Of a stretch of DNA of 64,000 nt, positions 47,677-60,264 are shown piece by piece. The notes beneath the pieces are model-generated. The model was not told the origin of the DNA and did not search any database. It saw nothing but the letters and a program-made list of their open reading frames with translations. This DNA is from Neckera pumila (lineage: Eukaryota > Streptophyta > Bryopsida > Hypnales > Neckeraceae). Both the position numbers and the translations under genes were made by a program. Numbering within the stretch: position 1 is the first letter of the stretch; each line of letters begins with the position of its first letter. The stretch is from NCBI GenBank assembly GCA_963969595.1, contig OZ018412.1, forward strand, positions 15,440,501 through 15,504,500. Reading direction: 5' to 3'.

Positions 47677-49589
47677 CACTATTAAGAAACCCATGTTTTT
47701 TTTTATGTCTGCCCAAAAACATGCGATGTCCAAGGCCTAACATATTATGTCCGCTGAGACATCAAGACATTAAAGAAGAGGATTGCAATTTAGGGTAAAT
47801 TTCCAAAGATGTTCTAGATGATTGCGAAAAATTTGAATGGAACCAATTGGTGTTCCTGAGGACATTGAGATTTTTGATGACATTTTTAAGGACTCATTGA
47901 TGTCCAACAAGGTATCCGCAAAAACATGGATGGCCACGTCAGCTTTGGGGGAAAAATTTCAAGGAGGGTAATTTTTTGAAAATTACCTTTTCATTGGATA
48001 AAAGTCTGACCAAGGTTAAAAAAAGGGATTGGGCAGCCTCCGAGTAGCTTTTGGAGAAAATAAGATGACGTGGCATGCCACGTGTAAATTAGTTGACGTT
48101 GCATAAAATTATGCTAATGTGGCATGCCACGTCAGTATAGTGAAGCTATCTCTTTGCGTTTTCTACACTTATTTTGGAGATGTCTAAGTAGATGTAGAGA
48201 TGTCGCTAGAGACATCTTATAAAATGTTGAGATGTTCTCTTGGACATTTTTGTAGACTTCTAGATGTTTTAGGAAACATAGTCACAGTTGGTATAATGTC
48301 TATGGAGACATCATTAGAGCGGCCTTTGAGACATACAAAAAACATCCTATTGGAAGTCTGTATGCTGCTCTACCAAAATTTAAATCCAGTGTTTTCAATG
48401 TCCCATATAGTTTGTCTTCCCCTCTACCACTCCACTTGTATAAAAAGCCCATCTTTGCGTTTTCTACACTTGTATTGGAGATGTCTAAGTAGATGTAGAG
48501 ATGTCACTAAAGACATCCTATAAAGCGTTGAGATGTTTTCTTGTACGTTTTTGTAGACTTCTAGATGTTTTAAGAAACATAGTCACAGTTGGTATAACAT
48601 CTATAGAGACGTCATCAGAGCGGCCTTTGAAACATGCAAAAAACATCCTACTGGACGTCTATATGCTGCTCCACCAAAATTTAAATCCAGTGTTTTCAAT
48701 GTCCCATATAGTTTGTCTTCCCCTCTACCACTCCACTTGTATAAAGAGCCCGTCTTCTCCCCTCCATAAACTCACATCAAATGGCTTTTGAAACCATGTG
48801 ATATAATTGCCAATTATGATGTATTTTGTACAACATATTATGTATGGTATATGATGTATGATGTATATTATATGGTGTACTGTATATAATATGTTATATT
48901 GGACATTATAACATGCATGAGGGACATCATATGAGACATGCAAGACTGTTCATAATAACATCATGCTGAATAGTCCATTCCATTTCATGAATGTTTAATG
49001 TGACATCATTTTGTTCTCCTAGATCATACTAAACATTGCCAGAGATATTCATGATGAAAAGTAGATGTTTACATTGATGTCACAAGAAATTTGGACATCT
49101 AAGGTGATGTTTCAAAATACGTCTATGAAAACTTTTGGACGTCTGAATTGATGTCTCAGAAAACATATAGATGTCTATATTGACATCTTCAAAGATATTA
49201 AGAAAATTCTTAGACAACAAAAAAAAATGCTGACGTGGCAGGCCACATCATCCTTGCTGGGTGCCATGTCATCTTTTCCATCGCCACGTCACATGCCACC
49301 TCAGATGCCACATCATGGCCAAAAATGAATGAAAAAATTTCCTACGTGGCTGCTCGTGTACATGTGGCGCTTAGGTGGCAACCATAGGGTGGCCTTTGAG
49401 GACCCCGTTGACCCATTTTTTTTGGACATCCGGTTCTCCAGCATGCTGATGTCCAACGTCAAATCTGATGTCAAACCTAAGTCTTGAACAACGCAATTTT
49501 TGGACGTCCACATAGACATTTTAAGACACCAGTCGCGACATTAGCACGTAGAATCCAGGGATAAAAAAAAACACAGGTTTCTTATAGTG
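47677..49589 (+). mobile_element. non-autonomous CACTA-like element, 1.9 kb
   Basis: Begins CACTATTAAGAAACCCATGT and ends ACACAGGTTTCTTATAGTG, imperfect inverted repeats whose outer bases CACTA/TAGTG and AAGAAACCC core match the MITE at 27905. The flanking trinucleotide TAG is duplicated (47674-47676 and 49590-49592). The subterminal regions are crowded with GATGTC/GACATC words in both orientations, like the clustered transposase-binding repeats of CACTA elements. There is no transposase frame. The centre holds a 301-bp tandem duplication, listed separately. GACGTGGCATGCCACGT-type palindromes occur near both ends. Confidence 0.88.
48152..48753 (+). repeat. tandem duplication, 301-bp period, inside the CACTA-like element
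   Basis: Unit 1 (48152-48452) and unit 2 (48453-48753) both run from CTTTGCGTTTTCTACACTT to CACTTGTATAAA.AGCCC(A/G)TC and differ at scattered sites. The two similar open frames (48200-48523 and 48501-48791) arise from this duplication and from the repeated GATGTC words, not from a gene. Confidence 0.9.
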
Positions 49590-49592
49590 TAG

Positions 49593-52360
49593 CCATGATG
49601 TATGTGATCTATAGAAAATTGGAACAAAGATCGAACTAGGCAATGGCCCGAGCTGGCTGTTGGCCCGAGATGGCTGGGTACTGGCCGCTCCTGGGTACTA
49701 GCCACTGCTGGGTATTGGCCCGCTAGCTGGCTGCTGGCTTGGCTGGTGCTGGTGGCTGGCTGCTGGCTTCTAGTTTTCCCAAACTTTTATCAAACACACA
49801 TCTTGGGTTCCCTCAGGGGAATCCACTTATACAAAACTTAAACTGGATTTTTAGAGGGTTAGGGCCAGGTTCAAAGCTTCGTTGTTTGGGGGATTAGGCC
49901 CAAATTCTTGTACACAAAACCAACTTCCAAAGTCACATGCTATCTTTCTCACACTAGGACTCTAAATCTTGGAAGCTAAACTTTAGACTTTTCCAAGAAG
50001 ATCTTGGAAACTAAATTTTGGGGCTAAACACTAGGGAGGTTTGAAGCTTTGCCGTCTAGTTGGATTTAACACCAACTCTAGGACTTCGTGGCACTCCGGG
50101 GGTTCAAAGCTCCGCCGTTTGGGATCGTTTTAACATGTACCCTAGAACTCAACTTAATCTTGACTTCGAAGCTTCGCCGTCCATGTAGAGGGTCCATACG
50201 ACAAGAAAGACTTTAGAAGAAGGAACAAAACACACAAAGAAGGGAACTTGTATGGAAGGTCAAAGCTTCGCCGTCTCGTAGGCAGGTCCACTCAACAAGA
50301 GACACGTTAGAAGAAGGTAAAGCATTTGACTTAAGAGAATACACAAGTTAGTATAACAAGGTAAAGCACTTGACTCACACTCTAAAGGCCCCCCAAAGCG
50401 GCATTCGCCAAGGTACGGAGGGGGTGGCTTTAGGATTAGGAAAAAACACACAAAAGACTCTCACAACATGAGGGTTAGTTTATAAGAACATATAAAAATA
50501 CAAGAAAAGTACATGAGGAATACACAAGGCAAGATAGAAGGACCTCCAAGGACCTTCAAAGCTTGAAATAAAACAATAAAAGGAACCAAAATGCTCCAAA
50601 AACATCGTAGAGGTTTTTGGCTTCAAATGCCAAAATATCCAAGATGACTTGGACCCACGGACCCAAAAACAAGTATGGGGGTGATTTTAGAGAGGGAAGT
50701 CGAGTCCTTTTATAGGTTTCCAAGGGCTCACTCCCCCCCCCCCCCCCTAAATTCCTAGTAGTAACCTTATCAGCTTGAATTTTCATCCTCATCCTCAAAG
50801 ATTTTCATTATAATTCTAGATTTTTACTTTCTACTACCTATGCTGGACCAACCTTCTAACTTTTAGAGATTAACTCCAAATGTCAAACAGACTGCACCGT
50901 TGGATCTAGAACGCCATTTTTAGTCCAAAACCCTCCTACCTCCCGGACCGGAATCAAAAACCCAACGTAGGCTAGTCTGGATTAAAAATCCAATCGCGGT
51001 AAATTTCCAACTTTTGGGGGTTTCCTATTTTGAAAAAAGTAACTAGCCTGGGGTCTATGGAAGGTGAGAGGGAGTAGGAAAAGACTCCTTGTTGACGCCG
51101 TTTTGCCATCGTGTGCCCCTGGAATGCCGGTCAACGTCGTGGAGATGTCATGGTGTGATTAATTCCAAAGGAATCTTGCCGGTTCAAGTACTTGCTGCTA
51201 TTGGAATGCTGCAAAACTTATCGGAACACATTATTAGCATAAAACAAGCTATCCTAATTTTTAGTGAGATTTTACCGCAACCTGGGTAATTTACAAGAAA
51301 TTCCCGTTGGAGGTTAGAACGGTTGACTGCTCAGAAAAAGTTCTTTTGCAAGTCGGAAGATGTCGGAAATTTTTGTAGGACCTCTCAAAGAGCCTCGCAA
51401 AAGATGTGAGGTGCATTTTTATACCTAGCCCAATTGGTCAGTGGAGACCTAAATCGGCCATCTCCTCGAACTGTCGATGGCATGGGAATCTTTTGCAAAT
51501 GAGGGGATCTTGGCGAATCGATTTCGCCGTTGGACTCTAGACATGGAATTTACCCTAAAACGCCATCATTGGGCTATAGACTCCTCTACAATCTTGTCTT
51601 GAATTTAGTGGCTCTTGTATGCTAACAACTGGGGTTTCCGAGAATTTATCAATCTAATGGGGAATTCAAAACCTAACCTAGGACCCGACATATGGCTCAC
51701 TGTGAATTCCTAGAATTGATGTAGATATGCATCGCCACCTTGCAGTGGGAATTAGCCCTGCTGGGGCTATGTAACTAAAATCCTCCAAATCTTGCTATCT
51801 TGTGGTTTAAACTCTACTCCTAGGCAAAATTTGGGGATGTTTTAGGTATAAAATCAAAACTAGATCAAATACTATAATGGGTGTGGTACAACCCTATTTC
51901 GGTTCTACACTCTTTTTATGGCTTTTTGTATAATTTTACCTATTCTAAATTGCAAATTTCAAAAAAAAGAAACCTAAAGTCTCAAGTGAAGATTTGGAAG
52001 CTCTCAGTTGGTTTTAGTAATAGGATTGAAGCTAAATAGATTTGTCCTAATAAGGAGGGGGGGATTGGAGTCACCACAAAATCTTGTATTTTTGGATATT
52101 TGTTGAATAGAATAATAATTCAACTTAAACTAATTTAAAATAGCTTGACTTTGGTAAATTAGTATCACACCCTCTACTAGGACAAATAGTATAGGGTGTA
52201 CTTACTTTAGAAGAGATTAGATTAGAAAAGTTCAATGTACTTGAAATCCAATGAAACAATATTGACTTTCAAAAATGTGAATTTTTCTTGTTACAATCTC
52301 TCATCTTGGATATTCATCTCAAATACTAGTTGTAAAGTAACTACACCTTAAATCTCATAG
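49593..52360. other. repeat-rich non-coding DNA, possible decayed retrotransposon
   Basis: Holds a GCTGG-rich low-complexity block (49655-49765), five dispersed copies of an AAAGCTTCGCCGT-like word (49873-50275) and a run of 15 or so C residues near 50735. The rest reads neither as protein nor as a known element. The GC content is higher than in neighbouring DNA, which suggests an old insertion, but no terminal repeats were found. Confidence 0.4.
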
Positions 52361-53287
52361 TTAACCCCTAAAGGACCAAGGCCTTTTCTCTGCCAAAAAA
52401 TTCTCAAAACTGCCATTTTTAGAGCAAAGAGTAAAAAAATTCAAAAATTGTTTTTTTTGCACATCTAACTGTAGGATCTTATACCTAACTAGTATGACAA
52501 TGTGTAGAAAAAATTTCAGAATTTTTGACAGCACAAATTGCAAGATATCTGCGCTTGAAGTGAAAAAAACAAGTTTTTCAGCACATTGCGGGACTAGATT
52601 TTTTGACTTTGAACATTTTTAACTTAAATTTTTGCACTACAAAGTTTTGAGCTTTAAATCTTTCTAGTGTAAAATTGAATTGGGAGTCTAGGAAAAAAAA
52701 AAAAATTCAAAAAAACTTAATTTTCATTCTTAAAAAAATTGTTAAGTAGAAGTGGGTACAAGATAGAAGGAAATTCTAAAATATTAATATCTTTTAGATG
52801 GAATTAATATTCACTAATCTCAATGGTGAGATTGTTCTAGCACAAAAACTTAACCATGTGGAACTTTTTTTTTGAAAAATTGCAAAAATTGCATTCCAAA
52901 ATGAATCCTACAAGTTATTTTTTTCAAAAAGATGCTCTAATTGCCTAAAAAACAAGATTGTCCATAACTTTCTCATAAAAAATCCAAATGAAATGAATCT
53001 AAGCTTTCCAAATAGACAAAAATATAATCTATAAGGAAAAAAATTAAAAAAAAGAATTAAATTTTTTGCAAAATTTTTTTGCTGCCCCTTCTCCCCTGTT
53101 TTAAGCTTATTTGGGCATAACTTTTGTTCCCGGGCACCAATTGAAAAAAAAAATACACTCCCACCAAGCTTATCAGTTTTTCTATCTCCAAAAAAGTTTC
53201 AAAAAATTACAACAAAAATTTAGCCTGTAGGTACCTGTCCAAAATCCCATTTGTCCCCTGAAGGGACAATGGTCCTTTAGAGGTTAA
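52361..53287 (-). mobile_element. family A TTAA element, 927 bp, well preserved
   Basis: TTAA on each side. Ends CCCCTAAAGGACCAAGGCC and GGGACAATGGTCCTTTAGAGG. Nearly collinear with 11176 in reverse orientation. It carries the intact target AGCTTTAAATCTTTC that is split by a family B insertion in the copy at 29251, and so serves as the reference empty site. Confidence 0.87.
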
Positions 53288-53589
53288 GCAATTCAACATG
53301 GTTCCCACAATTATATTGGAATTTTTTTGTGGGGTCTTGTTGGTAGTCAGAATGGAATTCTAGATTCTCTTAGAATGCACTTTTTGAACATTGTGTGAAT
53401 AAACTCCAAATTTTCAAAGTGCTAAATATAGGTGTTCCTAAAAGCAATCCTAGATTCCCATAAATAGTGGGAGTACATTTTAGGCAAGAATCTATAGTGT
53501 GCGATTTTAGGAAACCTGCAGTTTTAAGTGTAGTTACCTGAGAATGTAGATGCACCGAACAAAGTTTTTATACATGTTACTGTTAATTT
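53288..53589. other. intergenic DNA
   Basis: Short AT-rich interval. Nothing recognised. Confidence 0.35.
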
Positions 53590-54608
53590 TTTTGTTCTCT
53601 ACATATTTGTTCATTAATTCATTCAGCCCACGTCCTCATTCTTGTAGAAAGTATGGGAAGAAGGCCACATATGTGATGGGCTAGTTCCCATAATTCACTG
53701 ATTTTTGAGGCAGAGCTAACAGATCTGTTCTAAAATCATCTACAACCTACACACGGCAGCAATACAGCCCAACAATCATATATTAATGATTTTGATTGAC
53801 ATGGAATTAAAACTTAAAATTTGTATTAGTGGAAGAGCATCCAAGAAGATTTAAAATAGACAGAAGAATATCCGGATTTAGAATTGGAGAAAACGAAAAC
53901 AAACCACTTGAAAAAACCAACTAGAAGGCTTTTTGCAAATCATGCTTTCAAAAGGAAAATCACAGAAGTGACACGGGGAAACGAATATTATTATAACCCA
54001 TCACCTCAACTTCATCGAATCTAAATTTTATGACTTACACATAAATCTACGATTCTCCAATTCGTGGCAGGTCTCTTTCAGAGTAATCGCTTGCCCTGAG
54101 AACATCCAAGGGCGATGGCGAGAGAGCTTCAAATACGCAAAACAGACTTGTTGGGCTCTGATCGACTGGAACCTCAATTGGAAATCACGAACTGAATTCC
54201 ATTTTGACTCCTCGCCATTGAAAACATTGCTTGCAGTCAGCGGCAGTCTTTGGTATCATTTGTGTCGTGTCATTTGATTTTTAGTGACCGTTCAAATCGT
54301 CACGGTGGCCCCCAAAAAATCGCTCAAATGTGGTCCTCCTGGTCAATTTTGGTACCGAAGTCGCTCCTTCTGGTGAACTTTCAAGGAGGTATTCACGTTC
54401 TACACCTTTCCCCTGTTTTTGAAATTCGCAATGTGGTTAGGAAATTGAGACCAAGGAATCGCAGAATTTCAGTCCAAGTGAGTGTACGTTACTGCCAAAA
54501 ACATAATTGAACTGCCAGTGAAATTGTCCATCTGGTGAGATGTGATTTGAAATATTCGACTTCTGCACTGCCTGGAAAACATGAAAACACAATATAACCC
54601 CGGGCGCC
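53590..54608 (-). repeat. 3' flank of copy 3 shared with copy 1
   Basis: Counterpart of 17260-18260 in inverted orientation, collinear with small indels. Similarity runs up to the MITE boundary at 54609, where the copy 1 sequence continues straight into the gene. Confidence 0.8.
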
Positions 54609-55043
54609 AAGGTAGACCAGCCCATTGTGGTCAGATGACCCATAGTGGACACCTAATGACCCCATGATAGTTCTTTTGGCCACAATCAATGTCTAACCTG
54701 ACACCAATGGAGTGATTAGTGACCTCATTAGGAACACTTGCTTTTTTAGTGTAAATCATTGTAGGAAGTGACTTTTATGGCCTTCTACACTAAAAATATT
54801 GTGACCACTTTAGGTGATTAAGAAGAGCATATTGGATACACTTTTTGTTGGTTATGGGGTAGTCTACTGACTCTTTTAGACAAATCACTTCAAAAATCCA
54901 TAACAAATTCACACTTTGTTTGAAAAATATAATTTCAAATGCTCTCACTATTTCTCACACTTGTCTTCATGTGGGAAAAAATTTGAAAACTTTCAGCTAT
55001 GGCATGAGGGTAGACTCCAAAGTTTGACCACAATGGGCTGGTT
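54609..55043 (-). mobile_element. MITE at the 3' end of kinase-hydrolase copy 3
   Basis: Inverted ends: AAGGTAGACCAGCCCATTGTGGTC on the left and GACCACAATGGGCTGGTTTACCTT on the right (one mismatch). Copy 1 shows the unoccupied junction (GTGACTAGCGCCCGGGG at 17267). No clear target-site duplication could be read. The element abuts the last codon of the gene, and its first bases complete the TAA stop. Confidence 0.8.
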
Positions 55044-55047
55044 TACC

Positions 55048-58000
55048 TTAGTCACCAGACGTATCCAATACAAAATCTAGTGTTGCCTTTACCTTTAAAA
55101 CCTCTTTAATGAACACAAAAAGAAGCAGATAAGCAGGGTGCTTCTTGTCAATAGGTTTGCACGTATCGCTGTGGTTGGAATCAATGAGCTCCTTCACTCT
55201 GCCTCCACTCGCTTTGAAATCATCTATCGACGCTGGTGGTACAACAGTTCTCTGCAAATGCGCACCAAGTAACCATTTCAGTCGACAGACTTGCAATCTC
55301 AAATCGAACGAGCTTCCGTCGAATTCAACTTCAGTTTCCAATTTCAAAAAGTTTCTACAGAGAGCTCTGAATATCCATCAATAGTTGAATGCAAGCAGCG
55401 AATGCCTGGCTCCCCTTACCCCTCGGGTGTGAAACCCCTCGGTCAATGCCATCAACTTCACGCCTTGACTTCTTGCTTCCATGAAGCGCTCGGAAAGCTC
55501 CTTTAGTTTGGGAGAAGTGAGACACAGATCGTTGAAAAGAGCAGGCGAGTAGGTCAAGCCGCCGAAGACGAACTTGAGCAGATCCTCACTGGGCACCAGT
55601 CCGGTGTAAGGAGGAGCATAGAAGAAGCACCCAGACAGGCTTGCGAGGAAAGCTCTGGAGACCCTGGCGCAGTTGGCTTCGAAATCGTCTTTCAAGCTGC
55701 CAAACGACTTCGCCCTTTTGTTCAGCGCCACCACCAGCTTCTCAATCACCACGCACCCTAAACTATGACCCACGAGGACAATGGGACGGTCCCAGGTACG
55801 CTCTCGGTTCCATCGGTTACTGCAGCAACCAAGCAAACATATGTCAAAGAGATGATTGGATTCACATGAGAATCGCAGGTCTCAAATTCTTCGGTAAACG
55901 GGTAAACCGTAAAGAAACGAGATTTCATGGGTTTGAAATGACCGATTCGACTGACAATACCATGAAAATACGGAACTTCAGATGGGTCCGGGCAATTTGA
56001 CATTACCAGAATCGCTGAAGAGCATTGCGTGCGTTGGAACCCAAACAAAATGAACAAAAATACATAGATCTCCCATATGACTAGGCCGCTTAAAAGGTCG
56101 TGAAGTCCAGGTTCGTCTTTCATTTACCTGAAGACGAGGAGTTTTTGCAACTCGTCCACCACGCCTTCGACGCCATTCTCCGAGATGCTGTACTCCAGCA
56201 GCAAGACGCGGATGTCACCATTGAAATCCTTCGCCAGCCAGTCACGCGGCCACCACACGTCCGGCTTGCCGCGCTGCACCCACGTATCCTTGCACGACAG
56301 GTGCTGCCGTTGTCCCACGTTGCCTTCGAAGAAGATGACGTCAAGCTGAGTATGATCCGGGGTAGAGTCCTGCGTGTCCACGGCGGTCACGAGGTAGCCC
56401 AGCGGCTTGTCCTCGGATCGCGGCATTGACGGACCTGCAGCACATTACAACATCCTGATCTAAGAATCGCGAATGCAATGAGGTTCTTGCGGCTTGAAAA
56501 TGACCAATTTGATTGATCATTGATTGTGAAAATTAATAGTACAGGTAGTAAGAGCCATATTTCATATCACTAGAATCAGTGAAGACCATTGAATACATGT
56601 GTCAACTGGTACAGTTGATTCATATAAACTGAAAAAAGACGGACAGAATGCCCCCTTATAATTTACTGCAAAGTGCTAAAAATCATGAAGCCCAATCAGC
56701 GGGCCTTTAGAGGTTCATCTTGAATGTTCAACAACGTAGAATCAGATCGATAAACTCAGCACTCACCTGCTCTGGACTGCTGCGGGTTGAAGTTTGGTTG
56801 ACTTGGTTCCCGGGGTAGCATCTTGTCTGGAATAAGTGTCAACATACTATTTCTTACTAACCATATTTACTATAAAGGTGGTAACTTGACTTTCATATCA
56901 AAAGCAAGATTTGAAAAGACTGAGGACCATAAAATGCATAAGAGTATATATAAATGAATGCCTTTTTGACATGACATCATATTCTACGATTTAATAAGCA
57001 CATAATATGACGAAAAAGGCTTGGTAACAGGAGAGGGGAGGGAAACCTAGTTGAAAATTTGGAACTTACTAATTTGGAGCTTAGTGTAACTTATAACATG
57101 ATATAATATATTAATAATAACTCGTAATATGCCTATCATAACTTATCATACGCTACTAACCCAATCAATAAAGTCAAATTAAAGACGGTTCGCCTTGTAT
57201 ATGAATCGATGATGAATCCAATTGGACATGTCAAAAACCATGAAAACTTGGGATTCAGGAAAGAAAATGAAGACGGTGTTGTGAGACTGAACTTACATTT
57301 GGCGAACGGGACCCACAAGGGAAGGCAGCCGAATACTCGATCCTTGGCAGGGGCTGGCAGTTTATGCAGCCGCTTCGTGCCCCCTCTCGTGGTGAAAGTG
57401 AAAAAGTCGTAATCCGCTTGAATCAGACCCAGGCTGCGGACCTGGGCAATCCGCAGCAGCTTCCACAAGTCGGTGAAGCTGGGTCTGTCCTGAGGCCGGA
57501 GCTCCCAGCAATGTGTGACGATGAACTTCAAGTAGTCAGGACACGTTGCTGGGAGCTCCGGCCGCAACCCTTTTCGGATCTTGGCTTGCATTTGGGCTGT
57601 GGTGTACTTATCCTGCCGGAATGGAGGCTGCCCACTGAGCACCTCGCTGAACATAATCCCGAAGCTCCACACGTCCGCTTGCCGAGGAAACGCCCTCCCC
57701 TTCTCCAAAATCGACTCGTTGGTGAAAATCTCCGGCGCGCCGTACGACCTCGTTCCCACCTTCATCGTGAGCGCCGAGGTGGCTGAGCTCATAGCCCTCG
57801 TCTTCACCAACCCAAAGTCACCGAGCTTCATGCGCACGTATCCACGCTCAGCGAGTTCCGGGAACTCCTCCTTACTTACCGGCATCAGAAGCACATTGCT
57901 TGGCTTCAAATCACGATGGGCAACATTGTTGTCATTCAAATGACTCATAGCTTTAGTAACTTGCAGCATCGCATCAATCGCCACGTCCTGTGACATTGGC

Positions 58001-59085
58001 GCGACTTTGGAGGTCGATAAATTCCGCTTCGATTCCACTCGCAGGTGCCTCGATAAATTCCGCTTCATTAACATTTCCAAGTCTCGCAGGTGGTTCGCGA
58101 GGTCTGTCGGCAGACGCTCCATCAGAATGTGCGATTTCAAAGAATAGTCGGGCTCTGTTGATGCTTCTTCGGATGGAACAGTCGCACTGCTGCCCGCGGG
58201 AGAGTCGACGGGAGGGGATTCGTTCGACGATGGAGCTTCCCAGTAGCGCAAGAACTTCACGATATGCGGATGGTGGAAAGCGCTCAAGCTCATGGCTTCT
58301 TTAACGCTTTTGTAGTTGAGAACTTTCAGTGCGCAGTTGCGTCCCAACCATTTGACATCCATCACGGTGCCGAAACTGCCACTGCCGATAACACGTACAA
58401 GCTCGTGTGCATTGAGCTCCACATCCCTCATCGATTGGACCAGGTCGGCATTCTCTAGCCGCGTCCGCACATGGGTCGCGAGGAGATAGTCGAGGTCACG
58501 GGGTTTGCCAGAATACGAACTCAGAAAATCCCGCACACGCCGGAGCAGCTGCTGCTTGTCCTCGACGAACGCCTTATCGAGCTTGTTGTTGGGCGACTTC
58601 AACTCCTCCAGCAGCGTCCGGACATCCTTCTCCGCCACTTCCAGAAGCTCCTGTTCGTTTTCTACCCCGCTCGTCACCCACGTGACAGAAAAGATGGCGA
58701 TGTCCACCATGGACGTCCACCAGTGAAGGTCGAGAAGGATGTGCACAATGTCCTCCTTGATCTGGGGGAGCGTCACGGCGGACTCCAGCCCCGAAGGTTC
58801 CACCTCGCAGCAACAGCCGCGCACCAATGTCTCCGCGCGCTTCACCGTGAAATGCAGCTGCCGGAGGGCCTTCCGCCGGATGTCATCGCTGCTGGTAATG
58901 CCAACGAGAGAGGTCGACTTCATCTTCAGGAAGCTCCCGGTGTCGTTCATCATGGATGAGAGGTACTGGCATTGACGCTGATGCAGTTGCACGCGGGGCC
59001 CGGATACCATCTCCTGGACGAGCTTGATGGACGACAAAGACTCCCCGCAGTAGTCCACGTCGAGGTAGTTGTTCGCCATCGCCAT
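55048..59085 (-). CDS. DUF1221/HeLo-like kinase fused to SERAC1-like hydrolase (copy 3, intact)
   Basis: Predicted 919-residue protein from five exons: 59085-57297, 56826-56767, 56434-56128, 55819-55420 and 55251-55048. Phases match copy 2 exactly, and the linker (60 nt) and second hydrolase (400 nt) exons have identical lengths. The N-terminal helical domain keeps the LHQRQC block. The kinase has GSGSFG, CALK, HRDLKPSN, DFG and APE, so it should be active. Compared with copy 2 it has about 20 extra residues before the catalytic loop, made partly by a small duplication giving KRNLS twice. The hydrolase keeps WWPRDWL and GHSLG. The last intron is reduced to a few bases and is read through, giving a C-terminus ending LDTSGD. 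ATG choice: the first ATG of the MAMANNY stretch, which aligns with copy 2; upstream in-frame sequence has no better start. Confidence 0.87.
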
Positions 59086-59560
59086 CACCAACCCAATTTC
59101 CCAACCTTTCCGAAACCCCCGCCACCCTAATTGAATCTCATCCGAACAACCCCCGCGTGGACTAGAGATCCACAAATCCCCTACTTGCTCCAATCCTTCT
59201 CCCCCGGAAGCTCACCATCTAGATTCCTCACTCTCCTAAATTTTTACCGACAATAAATCCTCCAGCCGCACACCACTCCCGCACAATCGTCCGCACCCAG
59301 CGTCGTCCCACCCAAACACTCCCCCAGCAATTTACCCACCACAAACTCCAATCCAAAGCCTACCTTGCACCACCCTACGTAATGGAATCGTCGTGACCTC
59401 GGCAAAACGGGCACCTCACCAAGAGCAGCAGCCCATCGCCACAACTGCACCCACGCGCTCCCAAAGACGACGAAGACGACAACTACAACGGACACTGGAG
59501 CTCCAGAATCCCCCGCCCGGACCCTAATAGAAATTGATGTGTTGCAGCAGATCAGGGATG
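59086..59560 (-). promoter_or_regulatory. 5' leader and upstream region of copy 3
   Basis: Closely resembles the copy 2 leader (CGCACAATCGTCCGCACCCAGCG and following at 59280) to about 59560, beyond which the copies diverge. This is the natural place to look for shared promoter elements. I cannot assign individual boxes. Confidence 0.5.
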
Positions 59561-60264
59561 CAAGAAACTAAGGATGTACATTACTTCTCAATCTGCTAAG
59601 AGAGCTTCTTTCATTTGTGTCGAGCAAAAGTGAAGAAACAGAAGCAGAATACTTGAATGAGAGCTGTCTGATGAGAGCGGTACGTAGTAGGGGTTCTCTT
59701 CCTTCCGGCGGGACAATTCAGTCGGTCCATGCCCCTCGAAAACCCCGCCAGCGTCGAGCGCTCAAGCTGTTACTCAGCTAAGCATAGTTATTATCTTAAA
59801 TTAAACATAAATTACGTTATAATCACAATTTACTCCGTCGATGAGCGTCACCGCAGTACCGCACTGACCGCAGTTCCCCAAAGGAAATCCAGAGGCTCAA
59901 TCGTCGCCGCCGTCGTTGTCTGTAAGGCGAGGGTACATTTCCAGAAGTAGAATCTTGCAGAGGGCGGAGATGGCGATGGCGCTGATGCAGCTTGTATAGT
60001 CCACTCATGAGATCCTAGTGGATGCGCATCCTGTGCGTCCTGTGTACGGCTACTAATGGTGATTGTGGTCAGCGTCGTGGGGTATACCAGAATTCGTTGT
60101 CGAATGAGGGGCAAGAGCTTCAGCTACAGTGCGAGAATCGTGGGACGACACGAGTGACCTGGACATTTCCGCAAACATTTGAGAAGCCGAAAAAGTCCAG
60201 AAGCACTTCCAGGATCGACAAGTCCGCTGTTTCTTTGATGTAGCAATCTCAGAACTCCTCCATA
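59561..60264. other. GC-richer region with possible gene remnant
   Basis: Between 59820 and 60240 the sequence is clearly GC-richer than its surroundings and open on both strands for 60-90 codons, but with several incompatible frames and no recognisable domain. It could be the 5' end of an unrelated decayed gene. Confidence 0.3.

Noticed and set aside
45756..51900. A complete LTR retrotransposon spanning the CACTA-like element
   Set aside because: No matching long terminal repeats, primer-binding site or gag/pol reading could be found on either side.
57364..58959. Long plus-strand open frames opposite copy 3 (for example 57364-57786 and 58471-58959)
   Set aside because: Antisense shadows of the kinase exon, mirrored in copy 2 for the same reason.
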